Source of the DNA: VGJW01 sp035286125
GTDB lineage: Bacteria; Cyanobacteriota; Sericytochromatia; S15B-MN24; VGJW01
Direction: 5' to 3'
Assembly (NCBI GenBank): GCA_035286125.1
Contig: JAYKIS010000053.1
Span: forward strand, 1-64,000
Length of the DNA stretch: 64,000 bases
Shown here: in pieces, positions 25,032 through 33,519 of the stretch
Numbering within the stretch: the stretch's first letter is position 1
How the letters are laid out: the number at the start of each line of letters is the position of its first letter
The notes under the pieces: generated by a model
What the model saw: only the letters and a program-made list of their open reading frames with translations
Told to the model about the DNA's origin: nothing
Database searches by the model: none
Position numbers and translations under genes: made by a program

Positions 25032-26158
25032 CAGATGATCTCCAACTGGGCGTTGAGCGCACCAGCCGCCTTGATGTTCTGAAGGATGGTGATCAGGTCG
25101 CGCGGGGTCGTACCGAGGGCATTGAGGGCCCGCACCAGAGTCCCGAGCGTCGTCCCCTTGTCGAAGATGACGGCCTTGGCTTTCTGTTCTTCTGCCGAGA
25201 CCTGGGACTCCTGGGTCACGGTCGTCTGGCCTCCGGCCAAAGGGTTCGGCTGCGAAACGTTGAACTTGGTCTCGACCTTGATGATGAGGCCTCCGTGGCT
25301 GATCGCCACGGGATCGATCTTGACGTTGGAGCCGAGGATGACCGTGCCCGTGCGCTCCTCGACCACGACCCGCGCCACAGCGTCGGGTGCGACCTCGAGA
25401 CCCTCGAGGCGCGCCACGAGGTCGACAAGGTTGTCCCGATACTGGTTGGTCACATAGACCCGGATGGTGCCGGCATCGAGCGCCTGGGCCGAGCCCAGGT
25501 ACGAGCGGCCGATCGCCGCGGCGGCACGTGATGCCGTGATGAAGTCGGGGTTGTTGAGATTGATGTACAGGAAGCCGTTGGCATCGAGCACGGTGACGGG
25601 AACCTCGCGCTCGACGAAGCCCCCGTTGGGGATACGCGCGACCAGCGCGGGATTCTTCTTGACCTGCGAACCGTTGACCTCGATGCCGAAGCCACCGGTA
25701 CTCAGCGGACCTTGCCCCACGGCATAGACCTTGTCATCGGCGGCCTTCAGCGCCGTCGGGATCAGGACGCCGTTGTTCAGGCTGCGGGCATCACCGATGG
25801 ACGAGACCGTGACGTCGATGGTCTGGCCGGGCTTGTAGAAGGGCGGTAGACGGGCGTCGACGGAAACGACGGCGACATTGCGGGTCCGCAGTCGCTCCGT
25901 CGGGAACATGCCCGAGGCCTGGATGAAGTTGCGCAGGGCCCGCTCCGTGAATCCCGTGGTCTGCGAGTCTCCCGTGCCGTCGAGACCGACGACGAGGCCC
26001 ACACCATGAAGGATGTTGGACCGCGCTCCCGAGACCGTCGCGATGTCCTTGAGGCGGGCAGGCTTGCCCTGCAGGACCTGCGCCCGGGCCTCGAGGACCG
26101 GCGCCAGCAACAGCGCGAACAGGGCGAGGACCGCGGCAACGGGGTGGGCTTGTCTCAA
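25031..26158 (-). CDS. flgI: Flagellar P-ring protein FlgI
   Basis: A 375-residue periplasmic protein, normal length. It has a Sec signal peptide (VLALFALLLAPVLEARA), then RLKDIATVSGARSNILHGVGLVVGLDGTGD and TERALRNFIQASGM, both strong FlgI signatures, and a C-terminal LVRALNALGTTPRDLITILQNIKAAGAL. The P ring is assembled in peptidoglycan around the rod with FlgA as chaperone, and flgA is two genes upstream. Its presence implies a diderm wall. Confidence 0.97.
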   Translation of the reverse strand: MRQAHPVAAVLALFALLLAPVLEARAQVLQGKPARLKDIATVSGARSNILHGVGLVVGLDGTGDSQTTGFTERALRNFIQASGMFPTERLRTRNVAVVSVDARLPPFYKPGQTIDVTVSSIGDARSLNNGVLIPTALKAADDKVYAVGQGPLSTGGFGIEVNGSQVKKNPALVARIPNGGFVEREVPVTVLDANGFLYINLNNPDFITASRAAAAIGRSYLGSAQALDAGTIRVYVTNQYRDNLVDLVARLEGLEVAPDAVARVVVEERTGTVILGSNVKIDPVAISHGGLIIKVETKFNVSQPNPLAGGQTTVTQESQVSAEEQKAKAVIFDKGTTLGTLVRALNALGTTPRDLITILQNIKAAGALNAQLEII

Positions 26159-26170
26159 GGTGGCAGGTTC

Positions 26171-26797
26171 CTAGAAGAGCCAGTTCAGCAGGCGGGTGAA
26201 CAGGCCAGGCGTGGTCTTGGCCGTATTGGGGCCCGACCCTTGGTATTCGAGTTGGAAGCCGGCGATGCGCTCGCTGGGGATGCGGTTGTCGATCCCGATG
26301 TCCCAGGGACGGACGACGCCCGAGATGACGACTGTGGACTTCTCGTCGTTGACCACCAGCTCCTTGGAGCCCTTGATACGCATCGAGCCATCAGGAAGGA
26401 TTTCGGTGATCTGGGCCGCGACCAGCATCGAGATGGCACCACCCCGGCGAGTCACGCCGTCGCCATTGAAGTCGGACTTGCCGACCATCTCGACCTGATT
26501 GTTGAAAGCACCCTGGTTGTTGCCGCCCAGCCCGAAAATCGTACCGAAGTCCCAGGAAGACGTGACCTTGGAGTCCTTGATGGTGCGCGTCGTCGCCGCC
26601 TGTTCCGCCTGGATGTTCTCGGTCACGACAACCGTCACCAGGGAACCGGGGCCGATGGCCATCCGCCGATCGCCGACCTGGTCGCTGATCAGTCCCCCGT
26701 AGTTGCTGTCCGGGAAAAGCGAGTCGGCCCGGGCCGTCCGGGCGGGGACAAACGCCACGGTCACAAGAAGCGCCAACGCGAGAAGTCTGCGGTTCAT
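26171..26797 (-). CDS. flgH: Flagellar L-ring protein FlgH
   Basis: A 208-residue protein of the outer-membrane L ring. Motifs: GPGSLVTVVVTENIQAEQAA, GGAISMLVAAQITEILPDGSMRIKGSKELVVNDEK and ISGVVRPWDIGIDNRIPS. The start at 26797 has GGGGAG about 9 nt upstream and gives a signal peptide ending ARTARA. There is no lipobox cysteine, although FlgH is a lipoprotein in enterobacteria. It sits between flgA (5 bp) and flgI (12 bp). Confidence 0.94.
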   Translation of the reverse strand: MNRRLLALALLVTVAFVPARTARADSLFPDSNYGGLISDQVGDRRMAIGPGSLVTVVVTENIQAEQAATTRTIKDSKVTSSWDFGTIFGLGGNNQGAFNNQVEMVGKSDFNGDGVTRRGGAISMLVAAQITEILPDGSMRIKGSKELVVNDEKSTVVISGVVRPWDIGIDNRIPSERIAGFQLEYQGSGPNTAKTTPGLFTRLLNWLF

Positions 26798-26802
26798 TCC
26801 AA

Positions 26803-27534
26803 TTACTCCCCGAGATCCATCTCGACCACCTCGGCATCCCGGACCCGCGCCAGGAAGTCCTTGCGGGACGAAGGGTTCACGATGCGGATGACCTGCCCGA
26901 CACGGCCATCCTGCAAGGCAGTGCCCTGCCCGAGGACCTCGAGTCCGCCACTGCGGACATGCACGCGGACCGTCGCTCCCTGGCGCACCACGGGCGGCAG
27001 GTCCAGCACATTCGTGATGAGCACGCTGCCGCTGGCCAGGCTGCGCACCAGCTTGGCCCCGATCAACGCCCCGATATCCAGCAGAACAGATCCCGTCACG
27101 CGGCTCTGGGCCAGGCGACGCATCTCGATGTCCGCCGGGGCCAACGAAGCCCCCCGCTGCATCGGATGGGCAAGCACCGGCAGGTTGCGCCACGCCTCGA
27201 CCGCAAAACGGGGAACCACCGATGCGACCTTGCGCCCGGTGCCATCGAGCACGTCGAAGGACACGGGTACGGAAGGCCCCAACTGGCGGATGGGGCCGGC
27301 GAGGCGCAGGGTCGCGTCGACCGTGCCCTTGGGCACCAGGCTCGCGATCTCGGGAAGCAGCGGCCGAACCTCGATTTCCCCGGCCGGATACTGGACCTGA
27401 AGTGCCGCACGGACCATGTCGACGGCAGTCCGACCGATCGAGGTCCGCGCCTCGACCGGCGACGAGACGGCGAGCAGCAGGGCGAGGGCGGCCGCAGCCC
27501 CCCCCCGCATACCTCCTGCCCGCATCTTGCTCAC
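26803..27534 (-). CDS. flgA: Flagellar P-ring assembly chaperone FlgA
   Basis: A 243-residue periplasmic protein with a signal peptide (ALALLLAVSSPVEA). The C-terminal SAF-like domain is recognisable: RGASLAPADIEMRRLAQSRVTG, LVRSLASGSVLITNVLDLPP, VRQGATVRVHVRSGGLEVLGQGTAL and the end GQVIRIVNPSSRKDFLARV. FlgA escorts FlgI to the rod. It lies between flgG and flgH, in the order flgF-flgG-flgA-flgH-flgI found in many diderm bacteria. Confidence 0.93.
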   Translation of the reverse strand: MSKMRAGGMRGGAAAALALLLAVSSPVEARTSIGRTAVDMVRAALQVQYPAGEIEVRPLLPEIASLVPKGTVDATLRLAGPIRQLGPSVPVSFDVLDGTGRKVASVVPRFAVEAWRNLPVLAHPMQRGASLAPADIEMRRLAQSRVTGSVLLDIGALIGAKLVRSLASGSVLITNVLDLPPVVRQGATVRVHVRSGGLEVLGQGTALQDGRVGQVIRIVNPSSRKDFLARVRDAEVVEMDLGE

Positions 27535-27545
27535 GTTCCCGACCG

Positions 27546-28325
27546 CTACCGGATGAGGCCGTTGGTCGACTCCATCATCTTGTCGGAAACATTGATGGCT
27601 TTTGAAGAGGTGTCATAAGCCTTCTGAGTCGCGATCATCATGACCATCTCGGTCACGAGCTCGACGTTCGAGGCCTCGAGAGCACCCTGAACGACCCGCC
27701 CAAGGCCTTCGGAACCTCCATTGGCCGGCCCGATCGTCCTTCCGGCCGCGTCCGAAATCGTGTACAGGTTATTGCCAATCGACATCAAGCCCGCGGGGTT
27801 CGGGAAGTTGACGAGCTGCAGGTTCCCCAGGATCTGCACAGGCCCACTGCCTTGCAGGCGACCAAAGATAGCGCCGTCCTCCCGGATGCGGATTTCCGTG
27901 GCACCACCCACCTGCAATCCATCCCCCACGACGAGGCCCGACGAGGTCACGAGCAGGCCCTGGTTATTGATCTTGAACGAGCCATCACGGGTATAGGCCT
28001 TGTTGCCGATCACCCGTGAATCGGTAGTCGTGACCTCGAAAAAGCCGGGTCCATCGATGGCGACATCCAGAGGGTTGTTGGTGACCTGCATGTTGCCCTG
28101 GGCGTGGTACTTGGAGATGGCAGACGGCCGGACGCCCAGCCCTACCTGCATGCCGGCCGTCTCGACACCCGGCGCCTGAACGGCCTGGTAGAGCAAATCC
28201 TGAAAGTCCACCTGGCTCTTCTTGTACGAAGTGGTGTTGACGTTCGCCAGATTGTTGGCGATGGCATCGATGCGCATCTGCTGCGCCTGCATGCCGGTCG
28301 CGGCGGTCCAGATCGAATGCATCAT
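27546..28325 (-). CDS. flgG: Flagellar distal-rod protein FlgG
   Basis: A 259-residue protein, exactly typical of FlgG. N-terminal: IWTAATGMQAQQMRIDAIANNLANVNTTSYKKSQVDFQDLLYQ. Middle: NPLDVAIDGPGFFEV, TRDGSFKINNQGLLVTSSGL. C-terminal: ASNVELVTEMVMMIATQKAYDTSSKAI. It builds the distal rod beyond FlgF. It lies between flgF (27 bp) and flgA (11 bp). Confidence 0.96.
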   Translation of the reverse strand: MMHSIWTAATGMQAQQMRIDAIANNLANVNTTSYKKSQVDFQDLLYQAVQAPGVETAGMQVGLGVRPSAISKYHAQGNMQVTNNPLDVAIDGPGFFEVTTTDSRVIGNKAYTRDGSFKINNQGLLVTSSGLVVGDGLQVGGATEIRIREDGAIFGRLQGSGPVQILGNLQLVNFPNPAGLMSIGNNLYTISDAAGRTIGPANGGSEGLGRVVQGALEASNVELVTEMVMMIATQKAYDTSSKAINVSDKMMESTNGLIR

Positions 28326-28352
28326 GAAGACATTCCTCCGTGGAACAGGGGG

Positions 28353-29084
28353 TTACTGGGTGCGGCCAAGGTCGTTGCTGGCCTTTTGCAGGAGTTGGTC
28401 ATGCACCGTAACCAGCTTCTGCCCGAGGCCAAAGTGCCGATTGGCCTCGATAAGTCCCATCATCTCGGTCACGATGTTGACGTTCGAGGACTCGAGGAAG
28501 CCCTGCTGCAAGCGACCGCCATCGGCCGGCAGCAGCGCGCCCTGTGCGACGGGAAAGCCGGCCATCTGGGCTACGGAGGGCGTGAACAGCCCGATCCGGC
28601 CGAGGACCCCGTCCGTCCCGCGCACGGTGCCATCAGCCTCGATCTTGAGGCCGTTGAGATCCTGCGGCATTTCGATGGGCGCAAGGCCCGTGTCGAGGAT
28701 ACGCTCCCCGTTGCCGGTTACAAGGTAGCGATCGGCATCGAGCCTGAGCTGGCCATTCCGGGTGAATACCCGCGTACCGTCGGCGCGCTGGGCAAGCATC
28801 TGATGATCGTCGGTCTCGACGGCCACATCGAGCAGGCCGTCGGTACGCCGAAGGCTTCCTGCCTTGCCATCCCGGGCCACCTCGTCGATCTGGGCCCCCA
28901 ACTGGACGCGCCCCGGATCGGCATCGCCCGTCAGGTCGACCAGGACGTCCCCGAAGGACCGGACGACCGCTTCCTTGCGCTTGTAGCCCGTCGTCGCCGA
29001 GTTGGCGAGGTTGTCGGCCATCACGTCCACCATGTGCGTGTTGAGCTGCATGGCGGAGGCTGCCGTGTAGATGCCGCGAATCAT
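28353..29084 (-). CDS. flgF: Flagellar proximal-rod protein FlgF
   Basis: A 243-residue rod/hook family protein immediately upstream of flgG. It has MIRGIYTAASAMQLNTHMVDVMADNLANSATTGYKRKEAVV at the N-terminus, VFTRNGQLRLDADRYLVTGNG in the middle and SSNVNIVTEMMGLIEANRHFG at the C-terminus. The pairing with FlgG and the shorter D1 region support FlgF; FlgE is excluded by size. It overlaps the following 76-codon gene by 4 nt. Confidence 0.9.
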   Translation of the reverse strand: MIRGIYTAASAMQLNTHMVDVMADNLANSATTGYKRKEAVVRSFGDVLVDLTGDADPGRVQLGAQIDEVARDGKAGSLRRTDGLLDVAVETDDHQMLAQRADGTRVFTRNGQLRLDADRYLVTGNGERILDTGLAPIEMPQDLNGLKIEADGTVRGTDGVLGRIGLFTPSVAQMAGFPVAQGALLPADGGRLQQGFLESSNVNIVTEMMGLIEANRHFGLGQKLVTVHDQLLQKASNDLGRTQ

Positions 29085-29311
29085 CGACGCCCCTCCTTCG
29101 TTCCCGAGACTTCGACCTGCTGATCCAGCGCAAAGACGAACCCCAGCGTCTCCGCCACGGCGGCGGCAAGCTCGGGAGGCACGGCCCGGGGGTCCAGCTG
29201 GCCCAGCACCCGCGTCAGCGCCGCTGCCTCGGCAGGCGGCGCTCCGTAGGCCTCGGCGACCTGCGCCAGGCTGTTCCAGAGGGCGTCATCGTCGGGACGG
29301 TTGCCTTTCAC
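29081..29311 (-). CDS. Small hypothetical protein in the flagellar operon
   Basis: A 76-residue acidic, Ala/Leu-rich protein. It has no signal peptide or membrane segment and is probably helical (ALWNSLAQVAEAYGAPPAEA, PELAAAVAETLGFVFALDQQ). It overlaps the FliK-like gene upstream by 4 nt and flgF downstream by 4 nt, so it is translated as part of the operon. I do not recognise a family. A role as a small cytoplasmic chaperone or regulator for flagellar export would fit the position but is only a guess. Confidence 0.6.
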   Translation of the reverse strand: MKGNRPDDDALWNSLAQVAEAYGAPPAEAAALTRVLGQLDPRAVPPELAAAVAETLGFVFALDQQVEVSGTKEGRR

Positions 29312-30468
29312 AGGACCCCCACGGCTCGTGACAACCGACGCAGGTCCCTGCGTCGGGGAAGCAGGATCGAGATGCTGCGCCCGTTGCCCACGGCATCGAC
29401 CCGCATACCGGCCAGCACATAGCCCGTGCGCGGTCCGATGCGCCGGCCCAACTCGCCGGTACGCGCGTCGAAGAAGGCCTTGATCTGGGCATCCTGGACC
29501 TCGAAGCCGATGCCGAGGTGCCCCCTGCTCGCCGTCAGATCGATCGTGATGCGCCCGAGATTGCGCGTATCGATGGCGATGGTGACCTGGGCATACTGGG
29601 AGCGTCGTTCAGCTCCTCCTTCCCTGTCGGCGTGGATCAGGATCTCCCCGGGCATGGGCTGCTGGTCGCGCCACTGGAAGAAGGGCACGTAGAGCGTGCT
29701 CTGTGGCGTCCGCTGGAGCATCTCATGGGCCCGGAAGTGCTCGCCCAGTGCCTGGATATCCTGTGCCAGCGGTTCGGGCAGCCGCGCCGCAGCCAACGTC
29801 GTCACCTGTTGGCGGATACGGGTGGCGACCTGCTGGAACTGAGGCATCTCGGCAGCCAGCATCTCCGGACCGTTGCCCAGCTTCCACCACGCCTGCAGCG
29901 ACTGCTTGAGGGCCTCGGCCTGCGGGCCTGCCGGCCCGGCCGTGCGCAGCGTCATGGCGGTCCGCGCCAGCAAGTGCGCCGTCGGCCCCCCTGCCAGCAG
30001 GCGCGCCATGGCCTTGAAGTTGTCGGGCTCGGTGGGCAGGCCTGCGGAAAACAGGGCCGTCAGCGCCTCGAGATCGACGAGCGAGCTGCCTCCCAACGCC
30101 TGCCAGAGGGCGCGAATCTGCTCGATGTTGGCGGGTTGCAGGGGCACACCGTAGCGCAACATCTGCTGCGCGATGCGCAGGTGAACGGGTGTGGGAGCGA
30201 CGCCCTGCTGGGCAAGCCGCGCAAGAATCGACGCCTCGTTGTGGTAGCCGAACCAGGTGGGTCCCGATGGCTTCTGACGCGCAGCCGCCTCGAGGGACGG
30301 ATCCGCCGCTCCGGTACGGCCGAGCGCCGTCCACGACCGCGACCTGGCATTGGCATCGATGGCGGGGTCAGGCTGCCCAGCCCCGCGACCAACCCCAGCC
30401 GAACCCGTCCGGGTCAGCGCGGGGTCCAATCCGCCGCCTCCCAGCCGGTTCAAGGGATTGAAGGCCAA
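29308..30468 (-). CDS. Hook-length-control (FliK)-like protein
   Basis: A 386-residue protein at the head of the flagellar operon. The N-terminal 60 residues are disordered and the middle is helical and Gln/Ala/Leu-rich. The C-terminal 130 residues resemble the Flg_hook domain of FliK: YVPFFQWRDQQPMPGEI, then YAQVTIAIDTRNLGRITIDL, GHLGIGFEVQDAQIKAFF and the end GYVLAGMRVDAVGNG. The pattern LG-x-I-x-I-x-L followed by a hydrophobic strand and helix is what the FliK substrate-switch domain shows. The start codon is TTG with CAGGAG upstream. Family assignment is moderate; it could be a FliK-related protein of other function. Confidence 0.58.
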   Translation of the reverse strand: MAFNPLNRLGGGGLDPALTRTGSAGVGRGAGQPDPAIDANARSRSWTALGRTGAADPSLEAAARQKPSGPTWFGYHNEASILARLAQQGVAPTPVHLRIAQQMLRYGVPLQPANIEQIRALWQALGGSSLVDLEALTALFSAGLPTEPDNFKAMARLLAGGPTAHLLARTAMTLRTAGPAGPQAEALKQSLQAWWKLGNGPEMLAAEMPQFQQVATRIRQQVTTLAAARLPEPLAQDIQALGEHFRAHEMLQRTPQSTLYVPFFQWRDQQPMPGEILIHADREGGAERRSQYAQVTIAIDTRNLGRITIDLTASRGHLGIGFEVQDAQIKAFFDARTGELGRRIGPRTGYVLAGMRVDAVGNGRSISILLPRRRDLRRLSRAVGVL

Positions 30469-30689
30469 GGTGCTCTCCTGCAGCGGGGGCTGTAGCCGAA
30501 TCGCCCCAACGCCTGTCTACCCCTTGTCTCCGGGGCTCAAACCCGCCCTTAATGACCTTTCAACAAACGGTCGATCAGACCTGTTCCGGGCGCGAGGTGG
30601 CCGTTTCTCGGGGGATGGTTTAACCTGTCGCGTCAGGGGGAACGCTCAAACCCGATAGCCCCCTTTGCCAGAAGCATGGAGCCCAACAG
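30469..30689. other. Divergent intergenic region between the flagellar and pil clusters
   Basis: 221 bp without a gene. It must hold both the flagellar-operon promoter (minus) and the pilA promoter (plus). I see CCTTAATGACC and GGTTTAACCTG as AT-rich spots and GGAG 9 nt before the pilA GTG. I could not find a convincing sigma-54 GG-N10-GC promoter for pilA or a sigma-28 promoter. No RNA gene or repeat is evident. Confidence 0.5.
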
Positions 30690-31175
30690 GTGCGCAAGTC
30701 TCGTGGTTTCACCCTGATTGAGTTGCTGGTGGTCGTGGTCATCATCGGCATCCTGGCCTCCGTGGCCGTGCCCAACTTCATGGGTGCGCAGGACAAGGCC
30801 AAGAATGCCGGCGTCCAGGCCAACGCCCACAGCGTCCAGATGGCCCTGGAGCAATACGGCGTCGACAAGGCCGGCGTCTACCCCGACAACGCCAACTTCT
30901 ACGCCGAAGTCATCCAGAAGCCCGAATATATGGCGGGTGGTGCCTATCCCAAGACGCCCTGGGGCAAGGGTCCTCAGACTGCCAACGTGGAACCCACGAA
31001 GACGCTCGTGAACGAGGCCATCGGCGCCGGCATCAACACCGGGACCTTCGCCGAGAATCACTACGGCGCAGTCTGCTATGCCGTTGGCGGAACCGCCAGC
31101 GACACCTACACCATCACGGGCATCGGCAAGAAGTCGAGCAATGCCGTCGTGGTGTCGGTGCTCAAGAACAACTGA
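30690..31175 (+). CDS. pilA: Type IV major prepilin
   Basis: A 161-residue prepilin. It has a short basic leader (MRKSRG), cleavage before Phe7, then FTLIELLVVVVIIGILASVAVPNFM with Glu at +5. The C-terminal globular domain is 115 residues and has only one Cys (in YGAVCYAV), so the usual disulphide-bonded D loop is absent. The start codon is GTG, with GGAG 9 nt upstream. It is the first gene of the pil cluster; a strong hairpin follows it, which would keep pilA mRNA more abundant than the downstream genes. The prepilin peptidase is four genes on. Confidence 0.95.
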   Translation: MRKSRGFTLIELLVVVVIIGILASVAVPNFMGAQDKAKNAGVQANAHSVQMALEQYGVDKAGVYPDNANFYAEVIQKPEYMAGGAYPKTPWGKGPQTANVEPTKTLVNEAIGAGINTGTFAENHYGAVCYAVGGTASDTYTITGIGKKSSNAVVVSVLKNN

Positions 31176-31187
31176 GTCGGAACGTGT

Positions 31188-31223
31188 GCGATGGCCTGTC
31201 GCCCCGGGGCGACAGGCTATCGC
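31188..31223 (+). terminator. Hairpin after pilA (possible terminator or attenuator)
   Basis: GCCTGTCGCCCC and GGGGCGACAGGC form a perfect 12-bp palindrome at 31194-31217. GCGAT and ATCGC extend it to about 17 bp with one mismatch. It lies 18 bp after the pilA stop and 25 bp before the ABC gene. No T tract follows, so partial read-through is likely. Confidence 0.6.
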
Positions 31224-31248
31224 GGTGCCTGAAGGTGAAGCAGCGATC

Positions 31249-32007
31249 GTGAGCGAACTCGTCCTCGAGGCTTCCGGCCTCTCCAAGACCTATGCGGCCC
31301 AGATCGGGCAACCGGCACGACATGCCCTCGTCGACCTCGACTTGATCATCCGGCCCGGAGAGACCTTTGGCCTGCTTGGCCCCAATGGGGCGGGCAAGAC
31401 CACCTCGCAAAAACTGTTCCTGGGCCTTGCACGCCCGACCCGCGGCACGATCCGGGTCTTCGGGCAAAGTCCCGAGAACCCCGATGTCCGGAACCGCATC
31501 GGCTACCTCCCCGAGAATCCCTACTTCTATCAGCACCTGACGGGCGAGGAGTTCCTGCGGTTCTGCGGCGGCCTGTTCAACCTGCCGCGGCACGTGGTCG
31601 ACGCGCGCACCGACCAACTTCTGGTGCAGGTCCGGATGCAGGAAGCGCGCAAGGCACAGCTCAAGAAGTATTCCAAGGGCATGCTGCAACGCGTCGGCAT
31701 CGCCCAGGCCTTGATCAACGACCCTGAGCTGGTGCTCCTCGACGAGCCGATGAGCGGCCTCGACCCGGTCGGGCGTCACGAGTTCCGAGAGCTGATCCTG
31801 GACCTCAAGCGGCAGGGCAAGACCATCTTCTTCAATTCGCACATCCTCTCGGACGTGGCGGAAATCTGCGATCGCGTCGGCATCCTGGTCGAGGGACGGC
31901 TCGCCGCCGAGGCTGCCGTCGACGACCTGAAGCGCCAGGGCCGGGACCTGGAGACCTTGTTCATGGAAACGGTCCGTGCTCCGAAGGCCGTAGCCGCCAC
32001 GGCGTGA
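31249..32007 (+). CDS. ABC transporter ATP-binding protein in the pil cluster (PilH-like)
   Basis: A 252-residue ABC ATPase. Walker A GPNGAGKTTS, Q-loop region GYLPENPYFY, signature YSKGMLQRVGIAQAL (an SGGQ variant), Walker B PELVLLDEPMSGLDP and the switch His in FFNSHIL are all present. The start is GTG at 31249 with GAAGGTGA about 10 nt upstream. The permease gene follows with a 4-bp GTGA overlap. The position between pilA and pilD mirrors pilH of the Myxococcus pil cluster, an ABC ATPase needed for pilus export there; equivalence is inferred from order, not from sequence. Confidence 0.9.
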   Translation: MSELVLEASGLSKTYAAQIGQPARHALVDLDLIIRPGETFGLLGPNGAGKTTSQKLFLGLARPTRGTIRVFGQSPENPDVRNRIGYLPENPYFYQHLTGEEFLRFCGGLFNLPRHVVDARTDQLLVQVRMQEARKAQLKKYSKGMLQRVGIAQALINDPELVLLDEPMSGLDPVGRHEFRELILDLKRQGKTIFFNSHILSDVAEICDRVGILVEGRLAAEAAVDDLKRQGRDLETLFMETVRAPKAVAATA

Positions 32008-32777
32008 CGCTCATGTCCGCTGGCCACATCGTGGCGCTGGCCCACCAGACGTGGCGCGAACTGCTTCGTGAACGTCTGGTGTCAGGGGCCTTGCTCGCCT
32101 CCGTCGTGATCCTGCTGATCGCCATTCCACTCGGCGGACTCTCGCTGGGCCAGGATGGTCGCATCCTGGCGGACCTCGGCTTTGCCAGCCTCGAAGTGAC
32201 CTCGGTCCTGCTCGTCATCGTGGCCGGGGCCCAGATGCTGCCCCGCGAGTGGGAACGCCGGACCTCGTTCCTGGTGCTGTCCAAGCCGGTCTCGCGCACC
32301 AGCTTCCTGCTGGGCAAGGCCTTCGGCCTGCTCGCCATGGGTACCTTGCTGGTCTGCATCCAGGCCGTGATCCTGCTGGCCCTCCTGGCGCTGCGTGGGC
32401 TCGAAATAGGGCCCTTGCTGGGCCAGCTTCCCCTGGTGCTGCTCCAGACCATGGTAGCGGCATCGTTGGCCGTCGGCTTCTCGGCCTTTGCCTCGACCCC
32501 CGTCACCTTGCTGGCCACGCTGGCGCTCTATGTCACGGGCCACAACCTGGACAGCCTGCAGGGGCTGGCGGCGCAACTGCCATGGCCCTCGAAAACCCTG
32601 CTGTCGGCCATCGGTCACCTCCTGCCGGACTTCTCGCTGCTGGACCTCAAGAACCGGATCATCCATGGACAGCGGTTGACGCCCGAACTGGCCCTTGCGG
32701 CCGTCATACACGGCGTCTCCTGGTGCGTACTGGCCTTGAGCACCGGCATCCTTGCCTTCCATCGACGTGAAGCCTGA
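32004..32777 (+). CDS. ABC transporter permease in the pil cluster (PilI-like)
   Basis: A 257-residue integral membrane protein of the ABC-2 type. About six hydrophobic segments can be seen, for example GALLASVVILLIAIPLGG, VTSVLLVIVAGAQML, AMGTLLVCIQAVILLALL, LATLALYVTG and the final GVSWCVLALSTGILAF. The EWERRTSFLVLSKPVSR loop is typical of permeases paired with the preceding ATPase. GTG start overlaps the ATPase stop. Its position matches Myxococcus pilI. The cargo is unknown. Confidence 0.85.
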   Translation: MTLMSAGHIVALAHQTWRELLRERLVSGALLASVVILLIAIPLGGLSLGQDGRILADLGFASLEVTSVLLVIVAGAQMLPREWERRTSFLVLSKPVSRTSFLLGKAFGLLAMGTLLVCIQAVILLALLALRGLEIGPLLGQLPLVLLQTMVAASLAVGFSAFASTPVTLLATLALYVTGHNLDSLQGLAAQLPWPSKTLLSAIGHLLPDFSLLDLKNRIIHGQRLTPELALAAVIHGVSWCVLALSTGILAFHRREA

Positions 32778-33483
32778 CCTTAGCCCGGGCCTCGCGCTGC
32801 TGGCCGCAGCCTTCATGGCCGTGTCGACGCATGTCCTGGCAACGGGACACCTGGCAGAGGACCCGGCGCGCGACTATCGGCCCTTGCCGGCACGGTATGC
32901 CAAGCTTCTGGCCACGGACTTCGATGCGCTCTGGGCCGACATGGCGTGGCTTGCCTTCCTCCAGCACGATGGAGCCGTCATGGCGATGGAGGAGTCGGAG
33001 CGACGCTTCGGAGACATGGAAGCCGGGCTCGTAACGGTGACCACGCTCGACCCCGATTACCTCGCGGCCTACACGTTCGGGAGCTGGGCGCTCGGCGATG
33101 CCGACCGCCCCCGGGCGGCACAGGGCCTGCTCGAGCGTGGCCTGGCCCATCGTCCGGGAGACCGTCAGCTCCTGTACCAACTGGGCTTCGTACGCTTTCT
33201 CCTGCTTCGGGATCCGGACGGGGCCATCCGCGCCTTCACGGCCGCAGCCGCCCCGGGCGCTCGCCCACAGGACCATGGCATCGTTCGCAATGCCATGAAG
33301 ATGGCGGCCGGGCTTGCCGAACGCCGGAACGACCCGGATCTTGCCGGTCGCCTGTGGCGGGCCATCGCCGAGGATGCCCGGCGCCGCGGGGACGAGCGGC
33401 TCGCCGGCGTGGCCCGTCGCGCCCTTGAACGACTGCGTCGGGAACGGGCATCCGTCACGGCACCGGCCCGCTCCGACCGTTAA
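32767..33483 (+). CDS. TPR-like membrane-anchored or secreted protein in the pil cluster
   Basis: A 238-residue protein. One N-terminal hydrophobic segment (SPGLALLAAAFMAVSTHVL) is followed by helical repeats resembling tetratricopeptide repeats: LDPDYLAAYTFGSWALGDADRP, AAQGLLERGLAHRPGDRQLLYQLGFVRFLL and DPDGAIRAFTAAA. Start is uncertain: GTG at 32767 (chosen) or TTG at 32752, both overlapping the permease gene. It lies directly before pilD. TPR lipoproteins such as Tgl/PilF assist secretin assembly, but no lipobox is seen here, so this is not claimed. Confidence 0.7.
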   Translation: MKPDLSPGLALLAAAFMAVSTHVLATGHLAEDPARDYRPLPARYAKLLATDFDALWADMAWLAFLQHDGAVMAMEESERRFGDMEAGLVTVTTLDPDYLAAYTFGSWALGDADRPRAAQGLLERGLAHRPGDRQLLYQLGFVRFLLLRDPDGAIRAFTAAAAPGARPQDHGIVRNAMKMAAGLAERRNDPDLAGRLWRAIAEDARRRGDERLAGVARRALERLRRERASVTAPARSDR

Positions 33484-33519
33484 CATGGCCATGATGGGTG
33501 GTACAAACGGGTGTTGACG

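Noticed and set aside
30560..30690. Possible sigma-54 promoter for pilA
   Set aside because: No GG-N10-GC with the correct flanks was found; GGTGGCCG and TTGCC occur but with wrong spacing.
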